From Candidatus Blochmannia vicinus (GTDB lineage: Bacteria; Pseudomonadota; Gammaproteobacteria; Enterobacterales; Enterobacteriaceae): a stretch of 64,000 nucleotides of DNA. Positions within the stretch are counted from its first letter, which is position 1, and each line of letters begins with the position of its first letter. Both the position numbers and the translations under genes were made by a program. Location of the stretch: NCBI RefSeq assembly GCF_023586525.1, contig NZ_CP097763.1:620001-684000 (forward strand), given 5' to 3'. Under the pieces are notes generated by a model that was not told the origin of the DNA, ran no database searches, and saw nothing but the letters and a program-made list of their open reading frames with translations. Shown here one piece after another: positions 9,911-21,420 of the stretch.

Positions 9911-10792
9911 ATGAGTGCTTTTGCTGTTTTTGGTAATCCAATCGAACATAGTAAATCAGCAGAAATTTATGCATTATTTGCAAATGAAATCGGAATTAAA
10001 AAAGAATATGACTTAAAATTAGTATCAAAAAATAATTTTGAGAATCTATTATATAATTTTTTTAAATTAGATGGATTAGGCGCAAATATTACCACTCCAT
10101 TTAAAGAACATGCATACTTTCTGTGTCAGAAATTAACTGAACGCGCTAAAACAGCGCGTTCAGTTAATACAATTAAAAAACTAAACAATAAAATTTTACT
10201 AGGAGATAATACTGATGGTATTGGATTTATTAGTGATTTAAAACGTCTTAATTGGATAAACAACAACAATCATATCACTGCAATGACACATCACGACAAT
10301 AAATCTATGAAAATAAATATTTTATTAATCGGTGCTGGAGGTGCTTCAAAAGGAATTCTTCTCGCATTATTAACCACGGTAGTAGAATGTTATATACATA
10401 TAGTAAACAGAACATTCCATAAAGCCCAAACATTGGTATCTTATTGCCATGAAATAGGATATAAAAATGTATCATGTATGCCTTTATGTGAATTAGCTGA
10501 CAATACTAATAAATATAGTTTAATTGTTAATGCTACAACTAGCAGCATGATCAATACCATTCCGAAAATACCGCCTACTATTATCACTCCTCTAACTAAA
10601 TGTTACGATTTATTTTACCAAAAACAAGATACATCATTCATAACATGGTGTAAAAAACATGGATCAATCCACTGTTCAGATGGATTAGGTATGTTGGTAG
10701 AACAAGCGGCTCATGCATTTTTATTATGGCATAACTTACTTCCTTCTGTTAATCCTGTATTAAATCATTTAAGATCTACTCTTTATGTATAA
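9911..10792 (+). CDS. aroE: Shikimate dehydrogenase (NADP+)
   Basis: Reduces 3-dehydroshikimate to shikimate in the aromatic amino acid pathway. Visible motifs are the shikimate-binding GNPIEHSKS (residues 8-16), catalytic Lys65 in NITTPFKEHA, Asp102 in GDNTDG and the nucleotide-binding GAGGAS at 141-146. The 293 residues exceed the E. coli 272, mainly from an insertion around residues 115-135. A GGAGGAGA ribosome site precedes ATG 9911. Codons 74-86 form a perfect 16-bp inverted repeat in the DNA. Retention fits provision of aromatic amino acids to a host. Confidence 0.95.
   Translation: MSAFAVFGNPIEHSKSAEIYALFANEIGIKKEYDLKLVSKNNFENLLYNFFKLDGLGANITTPFKEHAYFLCQKLTERAKTARSVNTIKKLNNKILLGDNTDGIGFISDLKRLNWINNNNHITAMTHHDNKSMKINILLIGAGGASKGILLALLTTVVECYIHIVNRTFHKAQTLVSYCHEIGYKNVSCMPLCELADNTNKYSLIVNATTSSMINTIPKIPPTIITPLTKCYDLFYQKQDTSFITWCKKHGSIHCSDGLGMLVEQAAHAFLLWHNLLPSVNPVLNHLRSTLYV
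10132..10168. repeat. Perfect 16-bp inverted repeat inside aroE
   Basis: Arms at 10132-10147 and 10153-10168 are exact reverse complements, with a 5-base loop (AAAAC). The arms include the GC-rich core GAACGCGCT, unusual for this region. It lies within codons for KLTERAKTARSVN, a part of AroE that is conserved in E. coli, so the protein sequence is normal. It has no following U-tract in the direction of transcription. Confidence 0.9.
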
Positions 10793-10838
10793 TTATATAA
10801 TTTTTATAAGAAAAGCATAAACAAAAAATTATTTATCA

Positions 10839-10879
10839 TTAAGACAAAAAATTTTATTAAATAAAAATTTTTGTCTTAA
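10839..10879 (+). terminator. Inverted repeat after aroE, probable terminator
   Basis: Twenty-base arms (10839-10858 and 10860-10879) match with a single mismatch around a one-base centre. The stem starts with TTAAGACAAAAA and its right arm carries TTTTTGTC. It lies 46 bases after the aroE stop and before the 5S gene. The shape fits a transcription stop for tsaC-aroE, although the stem is mostly A-T pairs. Confidence 0.5.
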
Positions 10880-10966
10880 AACATATTTTACTTTATAAAA
10901 GTTTTAAACTAATATACAATGAGTCTGATGAAATATTTGTTGTATATAATTAATGGTTATACAAAT

Positions 10967-11087
10967 TAACTTGGCGGCGTTAGCGCGATAGTACCACCTG
11001 ATCCCATTCCGAACTCAGAAGTGAAATGTCGTAGTACCAATGGTAGTGTGGGGTTTCCCTATGCGAGAGTAGGGGGCTGCCAAGTTA
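10967..11087 (+). rRNA. rrf: 5S ribosomal RNA, standing alone
   Basis: About 121 bases that align along their whole length with E. coli 5S rRNA, including GGCGGCGTTAGCGCG, CACCTGATCCCATTCCGAAC, CTCAGAAGTGAAA and GCGAGAGTAGGG. The terminal helix pairs TAACTTGGC with GCCAAGTTA. GC content is far above the surroundings. No 16S or 23S gene and no tRNA is adjacent on either side, so it must have its own promoter or be an orphan; TATAAT at 10945-10950 is a candidate -10 box. aroE lies on one side and gloB on the other. Confidence 0.96.
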
Positions 11088-11236
11088 TTTAGCATTTAGT
11101 TGATATAGTTAACAAACTATAAAATAATACAAAATAAGAAAAAAGTTGTTTTATTAAAGAACATAATCTATTAATTAGTCAAACTGTTGTAAAATATCGG
11201 TTCTTTCTTATATTAATAAAAAAACTGAAATAAAAA

Positions 11237-11992
11237 TTAAAACAAATCTTTTTTTTTGCGCAATTCATAAAAAACTTGCCATTTTTCTTTGATATCAGAC
11301 GATAAATTAAGTGCCCTTTTTACATCTACATTATTACAACGAAAAAAAAGATTAACTTTTAGTTCTAAATTTACCGTTGTTGGTACAGTGGATTTATTCT
11401 TTTCACGTAATTTAATAACCCTGTTACGATAATTAATAATAAACCGATCATGAGGTAATATAGAAATAGCAAAATTAACATTAGGTAAAGTATATTCATG
11501 ACCACTGAAAATTAAGGTGTTACTAGGAAACAATCTAATTTTTATAAAAGACTCATACATCTTTTGAGCCAGTCCCACACAAAATGTGCCACAACCTGCA
11601 GAAAATACAGTATCACCACAAAATAACCAAGGCATGCAATAAAACCCAATATGGCCTAATGTATGTCCAGGAAAATGAAATACTCTAAATTTTTTTTGCA
11701 ATAATACAAAATCGTCTCCCTCTGATACTAAAAAATGAGTGCTATTATTTTTAGTTTCCGCAGGACCATAAATAATTGTTTTTGGAAAATATTGCATTAA
11801 TATGCTCACCCCATTAACATGATCTAGATGATTATGAGTTAATAAAATCGCCCGTAATACAAGTTGAAATCTCTTTAAAATTTTTAATACTTCTATTGCT
11901 TCTCCAGGATCAATAACTATACATTCATTTCTATAATTATATAGAATCCAAATATAATTAGTATTTAACGCTGAAACTCTAATGATATTCAT
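11237..11992 (-). CDS. gloB: Hydroxyacylglutathione hydrolase (glyoxalase II)
   Basis: Hydrolyses S-lactoylglutathione to lactate and glutathione, the second step of methylglyoxal detoxification. This is a metallo-beta-lactamase fold enzyme with the metal motif THNHLDH at residues 52-58. Further metal ligands are the His in PGHTLGH, the Asp in CGDTVFS and the His in SGHEY. 251 residues, equal to E. coli GloB, and it keeps the C-terminal substrate-binding region (LPHDRFIINY). glyoxalase I (gloA) is not in this window. Confidence 0.95.
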   Translation of the reverse strand: MNIIRVSALNTNYIWILYNYRNECIVIDPGEAIEVLKILKRFQLVLRAILLTHNHLDHVNGVSILMQYFPKTIIYGPAETKNNSTHFLVSEGDDFVLLQKKFRVFHFPGHTLGHIGFYCMPWLFCGDTVFSAGCGTFCVGLAQKMYESFIKIRLFPSNTLIFSGHEYTLPNVNFAISILPHDRFIINYRNRVIKLREKNKSTVPTTVNLELKVNLFFRCNNVDVKRALNLSSDIKEKWQVFYELRKKKDLF

Positions 11993-12303
11993 AATTAATT
12001 ACGTTATTTAATAAACTAAAAATAAATATTTTAAAATTTTTAGAACATACAATATGTAAAATTTATCACTTTCATTACTTTGGACCAAATTTGTCAAACA
12101 TAAATACAATACGTCAGAAGATTCAATAATTTTTTAATACATCGTATCACTAAAAATAAAAAATAACATATAATATGATCGGTGAAAAATTTTTATAAAA
12201 ATAGAGATTTTCATATACAAACATTATATTTATAAGCAAAATATACATTTATTCAAGTAAAAAAATAATTACTACAATAACACATATATTATTGTCATTG
12301 ATA
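11993..12303. other. AT-rich spacer between gloB and rnhA
   Basis: No gene-like reading frame. In E. coli this position holds yafS, which is not recognisable here. gloB and rnhA are both read leftward, so this region should contain the gloB promoter and the end of the rnhA transcript. I see no convincing terminator hairpin. Confidence 0.55.
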
Positions 12304-12759
12304 TTAATAAAAATCTTCATTTAGAGGACACTTAGCGGCTAATCGAGCTAATTGATCGCATCGTTCGTTATCTGGATGTCCAGTATGACTTTTTAACCAA
12401 TTCCATTGCGCAATAGAATGCAGTTGTGTCGCTATGTCTAATCGTTGCCATAAGTCAATATTTTTTACTAATTTTTCTTCAGCAGTTTTCCAATGATGTT
12501 TTTTCCATATATGAATCCATTGAGTAATCCCATGTAATAAATATTGACTATCAGTATTTAAAATAATTTGACATGGATTTTTAAGTGATTCTAACGCAAT
12601 AATAGCCGCCATTAACTCCATACGATTGTTAGTAGTTAAACGATACCCAATGCTAAACTCTTTCTTATATTGTTTATAACGTAATACAGCAGCACAACCG
12701 CCTGGGCCTGGATTACCAAGACATGATCCATCAGTGAAAATTTCTATTTTTTTATACAT
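12304..12759 (-). CDS. rnhA: Ribonuclease HI
   Basis: Cleaves the RNA strand of RNA-DNA hybrids, removing R-loops and primers. All catalytic acidic residues are present: Asp10 in FTDGS, Glu48 in RMELMAA, Asp70 in NTDSQYL and Asp135 in NERCDQLA. The helpful His of HTGHPDN is also kept. 151 residues against 155 in E. coli. It is divergent from dnaQ across 60 bases, the arrangement known from E. coli, where the two promoters overlap. Confidence 0.97.
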   Translation of the reverse strand: MYKKIEIFTDGSCLGNPGPGGCAAVLRYKQYKKEFSIGYRLTTNNRMELMAAIIALESLKNPCQIILNTDSQYLLHGITQWIHIWKKHHWKTAEEKLVKNIDLWQRLDIATQLHSIAQWNWLKSHTGHPDNERCDQLARLAAKCPLNEDFY

Positions 12760-12819
12760 ATATAGGATATATTATAACGTTAATTATAAATTAAACTAGT
12801 GTGACATAAACAAGCAAAT

Positions 12820-13590
12820 ATGAGCGCTGATATTATACGACAAATTGTTCTAGATACCGAAACTACTGGTATGAATAAATTCGGTCTTCATTACGTAGAC
12901 CATAGAATTATTGAGATCGGTGCAGTAGAAATAATAAACCGTCATTTAACTGATAACAAATTTCATGTATATCTCAAACCAAATCGTGTGGTTGATATCG
13001 AAGCTTTTCAAATACATGGAATTAGCAATCAATTTTTACAGGATAAACCAACTTTTTCAGAAATAATAAATGAATTTTTACTGTTTATTAGGGATAGCGA
13101 ATTAATTATTCACAATGCTCCATTCGATCTAGGTTTTCTTAATCAAGAGTTACAGATATGCAATAAAAACCAAAAAAAAATAGAATCTTATTGTACTATA
13201 ATTGACAGTTTAAAATTAGCTCGCAAAAAATTTCCAGGACAACGTAACAATTTAGATGCATTATGCGAACGTTATTCTATTAATAATGATAAACGACGAA
13301 ACCTACATAGCGCATTAATTGATGCACGACTTTTAGCCAATGTATTTTTGTCCATGAGCGGAGGACAAACAAAAATGGAATTTATGAAAATAACAAATAT
13401 GCCAAATAACAAAATTAGTAATATAATGAGATTAAATAACAGCATAAAACATGCTAATACTAATAGAACATCATTAAAAATTATTTATGCTGATGAACAA
13501 GAAAAATTAGCTCATGAAGAATATTTAGATCGTATACAGAAAATAAACAAAAACTGTATATGGCGCAACGATAATAATACACACAAATAA
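12820..13590 (+). CDS. dnaQ: DNA polymerase III epsilon subunit (3'-5' proofreading exonuclease)
   Basis: Proofreading subunit of the replicative polymerase. The DEDDh exonuclease motifs are intact: Asp12 and Glu14 in VLDTETTGM, Asp103 in HNAPFDLGF, and His163 with Asp168 in LHSALIDAR. The product is 256 residues (E. coli 243) and ends with a variable tail that should bind the alpha subunit. Start ATG 12820 lies 60 bases from rnhA, read the other way. Proofreading is therefore kept in this reduced genome. Confidence 0.96.
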   Translation: MSADIIRQIVLDTETTGMNKFGLHYVDHRIIEIGAVEIINRHLTDNKFHVYLKPNRVVDIEAFQIHGISNQFLQDKPTFSEIINEFLLFIRDSELIIHNAPFDLGFLNQELQICNKNQKKIESYCTIIDSLKLARKKFPGQRNNLDALCERYSINNDKRRNLHSALIDARLLANVFLSMSGGQTKMEFMKITNMPNNKISNIMRLNNSIKHANTNRTSLKIIYADEQEKLAHEEYLDRIQKINKNCIWRNDNNTHK

Positions 13591-13760
13591 TAAGTTATTT
13601 AACTATATTTCAAATAAATTACAACCCAAATAAATATAATTATTATTAATAATAATTAGAGAAATTCATATATCTAATTATTACATACGATATAATACCA
13701 TTTATCACAATTATAATATTATATTTATCCCATATATATTCTTATTTTTCAGGAGTTATT

Positions 13761-14348
13761 ATGTATCATGATTTAATTTGCAACGAATTTAATGCAACTA
13801 TAAAAATGATGAAGATTTTTATTCATGAAAAACATAATATTCATGCGGTAGAATCTGCTGCAAAACTTATTGCTAATACTTTCAAAACAGGAGGAAAAGT
13901 ATTATCTTGTGGAAATGGTGGTTCACACTGTAATGCTATGCACTTTTCAGAAGAATTAACCGGACGTTATAGAAATAATCGAGTAGGCTATGCAGCTATA
14001 GCGATTTCTGATCCATCATATCTATCATGCGTCAGTAACGACTTTGGTTATGAATATGTGTTCTCTCGCTATATTGAATCTATTGGAAATAAAAAAGATT
14101 TACTATTTGCCATCTCTACTTCTGGTAAATCAACTAATGTTTTATATGCTATAGAAGCAGCGCATAAAAAAAACATGAAAACAATTTTTTTGACTGGAGA
14201 AAAAAAAGAACATGAGTTATCCAATTCTATAGATATAGAAATTTGCGTACCATACCTAAGTTATTTTGATCATATTCAAGAAATTCATATCAAAATCATT
14301 CATTTACTCATTCTCATTACAGAAAAAGAAATGATATCTGTTTCTTAA
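13761..14348 (+). CDS. gmhA: Sedoheptulose 7-phosphate isomerase
   Basis: Converts sedoheptulose 7-phosphate to heptose 7-phosphate, the first step of ADP-heptose for the LPS inner core. This is an SIS-domain protein with the sugar-phosphate loops [13 protein letters not shown] and STSGKSTN, plus HIKIIHLLI near the C-terminus with a catalytic His. 195 residues against 192 in E. coli. A strong Shine-Dalgarno (CAGGAG) precedes ATG 13761. Retention indicates that a heptose-containing LPS core is still made. Confidence 0.95.
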   Translation: MYHDLICNEFNATIKMMKIFIHEKHNIHAVESAAKLIANTFKTGGKVLSCGNGGSHCNAMHFSEELTGRYRNNRVGYAAIAISDPSYLSCVSNDFGYEYVFSRYIESIGNKKDLLFAISTSGKSTNVLYAIEAAHKKNMKTIFLTGEKKEHELSNSIDIEICVPYLSYFDHIQEIHIKIIHLLILITEKEMISVS

Positions 14349-14502
14349 AAAATAACTAAAAAATTAATATAAATTTATAATACACGAAGGATTTTTATTA
14401 CGCGTTACAATAACTAAAACAACAAAATATTCAACATACGTTACTCCCACACTTAAAAAGAAGCCCAATGTATTAGTATGTTGAAACTAAATTATATCGT
14501 TA

Positions 14503-14579
14503 TGCCGATAATAGGATTTGAACCTATATCCTTCGCATTACGAATGCGCTGCTCTGCCTATTATATGAGCTATATCGGC
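14503..14579 (-). tRNA. thrW: tRNA-Thr (anticodon CGU)
   Basis: Read leftward, the sequence folds as a tRNA. The acceptor stem pairs GCCGATA with TATCGGC, with discriminator A. The anticodon stem GCGCA/TGCGA holds loop TTCGTAA (anticodon CGU). The T stem pairs ATAGG with CCTAT around TTCAAAT. It is very close to E. coli thrW. CCA is not encoded. The D stem (GCTC/GAGC) closes a 12-base loop, longer than the 8 bases of E. coli thrW and beyond the usual range. The peroxiredoxin gene lies 60 bases upstream on the same strand. Confidence 0.95.
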
Positions 14580-14639
14580 ATACATTAATTTAATTTACAT
14601 AAAAAATTAACACATTTTAATATTACTGAATATTATATT

Positions 14640-15242
14640 TTACAATTGAGAAAAATTACCAATAAGATAATTAATTACTCCCTGCTGAGATGCTTCCAAT
14701 CCCTCTTTATTTTCACTCCATTGCGCGGGACATAAAAGACCATGAATCTCATGGAACTGTAATGCATCTACCATACGAATCATCTCGTCAAAATTTCTAC
14801 CAAATGGCAAATCGTTCACCACCTGATGTCGTATAACTCCTAATTTATCTATTAGAAAAGAAGCACGTAAAGCAACTCCTTTATCTAAATGTTCAATACC
14901 GTATTTTTTTATAATTTCGTGTTTTACATCAGAAACCATAGTATACTGCAACGATCCAATCCCTCCCTGGCTTATAGGGATTTTTCTCCAAGCACTGTGT
15001 ACAAAAACTGAATCTATAGAAACTCCAATAACTTCTACATTCCGTTTCTGAAACTCAATATAACGTTTATCACAAGCAATTAATTCTGATGGGCAAACAA
15101 AAGTAAAATCCATAGGCCAAAAAAACACTATTGCTTCCTTTTTATCAATATAATCTAATAAATTAAAATTATCTATAATTTCACCGCTTCCTAATACTGC
15201 AGAAGCAGTGAAATCTGGGGCACCACGACTAACCAATACCAT
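14640..15242 (-). CDS. Typical 2-Cys peroxiredoxin
   Basis: Thiol peroxidase that reduces hydrogen peroxide and organic peroxides. The peroxidatic Cys50 lies in DFTFVCPSE and the resolving Cys171 in HGLLCPAQW, so it is the typical 2-Cys type. At 200 residues it resembles the Prx1-like proteins of other gammaproteobacteria, often labelled ahpC or tsaA, more than E. coli AhpC (187 residues). No dedicated AhpF reductase is nearby, so thioredoxin is the likely reductant (inference). It sits between thrW and tgt, where E. coli has no such gene. Confidence 0.92.
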   Translation of the reverse strand: MVLVSRGAPDFTASAVLGSGEIIDNFNLLDYIDKKEAIVFFWPMDFTFVCPSELIACDKRYIEFQKRNVEVIGVSIDSVFVHSAWRKIPISQGGIGSLQYTMVSDVKHEIIKKYGIEHLDKGVALRASFLIDKLGVIRHQVVNDLPFGRNFDEMIRMVDALQFHEIHGLLCPAQWSENKEGLEASQQGVINYLIGNFSQL

Positions 15243-17860
<2,618 letters not shown>

Positions 17861-17932
17861 TATTAAATTACAAAATTAGACATTTTTAAATTAAACTAAT
17901 AACGCAACTATTTTATATCATAGGAAACATAC

Positions 17933-18280
17933 ATGAATATATTTATTAAAACTGCTTGGGCAAATGCCAATTCCAATTCCCAAAGCAACCCATACTCTTT
18001 AGCAATTATGGTAGCAATATTTGCTGGGATTTTCTATTTTATGATTTTTAGACCACAACAAAAACGTAATAAAATTCATAAAGAATTATTAAGTTCTATC
18101 TCCAAAGGAGATGAAATCTTAACCAATGGAGGGCTAATAGGGCGTGTAGTCAGAACCACAGAAACGGGCTATATTTTTATTATTCTCAACGAGAAAAATG
18201 ATACCAGTGGTAATGAAATATTAATTAAACGCGATTGTGTTACTGCCATTTTACCTAAAGGTACGATGAAAGCATTATAA
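17933..18280 (+). CDS. yajC: Sec translocon accessory protein YajC
   Basis: Small inner-membrane protein that associates with SecDF and SecYEG. It is 115 residues with one membrane segment at about 22-40 (LAIMVAIFAGIFYFMIF) followed by RPQQKRNK, the family hallmark, and a soluble domain with GDEILTNGGLIG. A GGAAAC ribosome site precedes ATG 17933. It lies between tgt and secD, as in E. coli. Confidence 0.95.
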   Translation: MNIFIKTAWANANSNSQSNPYSLAIMVAIFAGIFYFMIFRPQQKRNKIHKELLSSISKGDEILTNGGLIGRVVRTTETGYIFIILNEKNDTSGNEILIKRDCVTAILPKGTMKAL

Positions 18281-18313
18281 TTCTTAATATTATGTACCTT
18301 GAGATAAAAATTG

Positions 18314-20173
18314 GTGTTAAATCATTATTCTTTATGGAAATATCTTGCAATTACACTAGTGTTTGCTACTGGTATAATCTATACATTACCTAGTTTATAT
18401 GGAAATAAACCTGCAATATATATTACTCAATATATTGCAGAAAAAAATCATCAAGCACTTAATAATATCTTATTATCCCAAATAAAAAAAATACTAGAAA
18501 ACGAAGGAATAACTAATAAATCCATTTCATTACACACAAATAAAATTTTAATACAATTTTTTTATGAAAAAGATCAACTAAAAGCTTATCAAAAATTATC
18601 AACTATTTTTACAAATAAATATCAAGTATTTCTTTGTACTACTCCGGCAGCACCACATTGGTTATCTGTAATAAAAGCCAAACCTATAAAATTAGGATTA
18701 GACTTATGTGGAGGAATATATTTTGTAATACATGTAAATACAGAAATTATACTAAATAAATTACAAGAACAATATATTGATACTTTAAAAGCTACTTTAT
18801 TTGAAAAAAAAATTCCTTATATAAAAATGTATAAAATTAAAAATCATGGAATTGAAATTAATTTCAAAAATTCTAATTTTAGAAATAAAGCAATTGTGCC
18901 GCTATCCGAAATAAATCATGATTTAGTAATACGTAGAGTAGAAGAGAACAAACTAGAGCTTATTTTTTCTGAAAGGAAAAAATATGAAATTTGTGAACAT
19001 GCAGTACAACAAAATTCTACTATTTTATATCATCGTATACGCCAATTAGGTATTACCGAACCATTAATACAACGTCATGGAATTGATCATATTATTATAG
19101 AATTACCTGGCACTCAAGATATTAAAAAAGTTAAAAAAATACTTAGCACAACAGCAAGCCTAGAGTTTCGTCTAGTTAATTCAACAATAAGTGACTTTGA
19201 AATAAATAATAATTTAATTCCAGAAGATTCTGAAATAAAACTAACTAACAATGGCTATTTAGTGCCATTATACAAAAAAATAATTTTATCTGGAAATTTT
19301 ATTGTACATTCCAATACTAGTTTAGACGAATATAACCGTCCTCAGGTAAATATTACTTTAGACAAAATAGGCAGTGCTATAATTTCAAACTTTACTAAAA
19401 ACAATATTGGAAAAACTATAGCTACTTTATTTGTAGAATACAAAGATAGTGGAGAAATAGATTCTAAAGGTCATCCACTTCTCATCAAATATGAAAAAAT
19501 TGTTAATATCGCTACTATTCAATCCCAATTAAGTAATAGTTTCCGTATTGTTGGAATCAATAATTTAAGCGAAGCACGCCATCTGTCGCTATTATTACGT
19601 ATGGGAACTCTAACAACACCTATTCATATTGAAGAAGAACGAATTCTTGGCCCTATGCTTGGTAAACAAAACATCACACAAGGATTGACTGCATGTACTT
19701 TAGGAGTATTAACTTCTATATGTTTTATGATTTTATGGTACCATTATTTCGGATTAATTGCTAGTATTGCGCTCATTGCTAATTTAATGCTTATGATAAG
19801 CACAATGTCTATAATTCCAGACATGGTATTAACTATGCCAAGCATAGCAGGGATTATATTGACTTTATCCGTGGCTGTAGATGCAAATGTATTAATTAAT
19901 GAAAGGATCAAGGAGGAATTAAAACAAGGTAAACCGGTGCAATATGCCATACATACAGGGTATCGTAAAGCATTTACTAGCATTGTAGACGCAAATATTA
20001 CAACTATTATTACCTCTGTTATATTATATTTAATTGGAATAGGACCAATTAAAGGCTTTGCTATTACTACGATCATTGGAGTGGGAACATCAATGTTTAC
20101 TTCTATTATTGGTACTCGCGCTATTGTTAATTTAGTTTATGGAAAAAAACACATTAATAAACTATCCATTTAA
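18314..20173 (+). CDS. secD: Protein export membrane protein SecD
   Basis: RND-family subunit that uses the proton gradient to help pull exported proteins through the membrane, in a complex with SecF and YajC. I chose GTG 18314 (VLNHYSLWKY) because it matches the E. coli start MLNRYPLWKY; a TTG lies one codon earlier. That gives 619 residues (E. coli 615). There is an N-terminal membrane segment, a large periplasmic region starting with GLDLCGGIYFV, and a C-terminal set of membrane segments with SVAVDANVLINERIKEEL. Confidence 0.96.
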   Translation: MLNHYSLWKYLAITLVFATGIIYTLPSLYGNKPAIYITQYIAEKNHQALNNILLSQIKKILENEGITNKSISLHTNKILIQFFYEKDQLKAYQKLSTIFTNKYQVFLCTTPAAPHWLSVIKAKPIKLGLDLCGGIYFVIHVNTEIILNKLQEQYIDTLKATLFEKKIPYIKMYKIKNHGIEINFKNSNFRNKAIVPLSEINHDLVIRRVEENKLELIFSERKKYEICEHAVQQNSTILYHRIRQLGITEPLIQRHGIDHIIIELPGTQDIKKVKKILSTTASLEFRLVNSTISDFEINNNLIPEDSEIKLTNNGYLVPLYKKIILSGNFIVHSNTSLDEYNRPQVNITLDKIGSAIISNFTKNNIGKTIATLFVEYKDSGEIDSKGHPLLIKYEKIVNIATIQSQLSNSFRIVGINNLSEARHLSLLLRMGTLTTPIHIEEERILGPMLGKQNITQGLTACTLGVLTSICFMILWYHYFGLIASIALIANLMLMISTMSIIPDMVLTMPSIAGIILTLSVAVDANVLINERIKEELKQGKPVQYAIHTGYRKAFTSIVDANITTIITSVILYLIGIGPIKGFAITTIIGVGTSMFTSIIGTRAIVNLVYGKKHINKLSI

Positions 20174-20236
20174 TTTTATTGAATTTTGAAAACTATATAT
20201 TATATTATCGATATAACTTTAATTTAATCTATTAAT

Positions 20237-21148
20237 ATGAACGACACTTACTATAAAATTTATAATTTTCTCTCATGGAGACGTATAATATTTTTTTTAT
20301 CAATATTTTTATTTCTTATTTCATGTTGTACTATGGTAGTACGTGGTTTTAATTGGGGATTAGATTTTACCGGGGGTATATTAATTGAAATTGTTTCAGA
20401 AAAAAATATAGATCCCATTGACATTCAAAATATTTTAGTTCAGTCAGGACTTAAAAATACTATAGTACAACATTTTGGTTCTCCCCAAGATATAGGAATA
20501 CGAGTTCCATTAGATTCAAACAAAAATCAGATCAATCAAAGCACTATAAATAATGTCTTACATATTTTACAAAAGACTATTACTCAAAAATTTTTTATTA
20601 AACAAGCAAACTGGATTGGTCCAAGTATTAGTAATCAATTAATAAATACAGGGATCATGGCTTTATTAGTTGCATTAATATGTATCTTAATGTATATAAC
20701 GTTTCGTTTTGAATGGAGATTAGCTACTGGAGTTGTTGTATCTTTAATATATGATATAATAATTATTTCGGGTACTTTATCTTTACTAGCTACTAAGATA
20801 GATTCAACTATTATTGCTGCTTTAATGTCAGCAATTGGTTACTCCATTAATGATAAGATTGTTATTTTTGATAGAATTAGAGAAAATTTCCGCCGCATGT
20901 CTATAGTAAAATCTATAGATATTTTTAATATATCATTAAGTCAAGTACTAAATAGGACTATTATAACTTCAGTTACAACTATTATGGTACTATTTATATT
21001 GTTGATTTTTGGGGGGACTATGTTACATGGATTTGTAACAACTTTATTGCTTGGCTCTATCATTGGGACAATATCTTCTATATACATTGCTTCAGCTTTA
21101 GCGTTTAAACTTGGTACTACACGTAGTCATTTTATTAAAAATAACTAA
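20237..21148 (+). CDS. secF: Protein export membrane protein SecF
   Basis: Partner of SecD in the SecDF-YajC complex. The 303 residues compare with 323 in E. coli. GFNWGLDFTGGILIE near residues 36-50 is the family motif, and the membrane domain carries SAIGYSINDKIVIFDRIRENFR in which GYSINDKIVIFDRIRE is the key part. Six hydrophobic segments are visible. It starts 63 bases after secD. Confidence 0.96.
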   Translation: MNDTYYKIYNFLSWRRIIFFLSIFLFLISCCTMVVRGFNWGLDFTGGILIEIVSEKNIDPIDIQNILVQSGLKNTIVQHFGSPQDIGIRVPLDSNKNQINQSTINNVLHILQKTITQKFFIKQANWIGPSISNQLINTGIMALLVALICILMYITFRFEWRLATGVVVSLIYDIIIISGTLSLLATKIDSTIIAALMSAIGYSINDKIVIFDRIRENFRRMSIVKSIDIFNISLSQVLNRTIITSVTTIMVLFILLIFGGTMLHGFVTTLLLGSIIGTISSIYIASALAFKLGTTRSHFIKNN

Positions 21149-21204
21149 ATAAAATAAAATATTTTACTGCTGACAATCAATATATAATTATACCTTAAGA
21201 AATT

Positions 21205-21246
21205 ATATCTATGATAACATAGATATCATGTATATGATATCTATGT
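21205..21246. repeat. Three-armed, mutually exclusive hairpins upstream of ribD
   Basis: Arm A (ATATCTATG, 21205-21213) can pair with arm B (21217-21229, containing CATAGATAT). Arm B can instead pair over 13 bases with arm C (21234-21246, ATGATATCTATGT). Loops are four bases in both cases. The same middle arm can thus be in only one hairpin at a time, an arrangement seen in attenuators. It lies between secF and ribD; no U-tract follows directly. It may equally be an AT-rich repeat of no function. Confidence 0.6.
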
Positions 21247-21420
21247 ATAATTACAATTTCAACTTTCACTAAATGTTAGTAATAACACAATAAAATATTT
21301 AAATAAATGTGTTCTTATAGTATCGATGTAAATAGTTGTTGTTATTAACATAATCAAACTCATATAAAAAATTACATTTAGTTTTACAATCTCAGGATAC
21401 TATGACAGATCCATATCATC

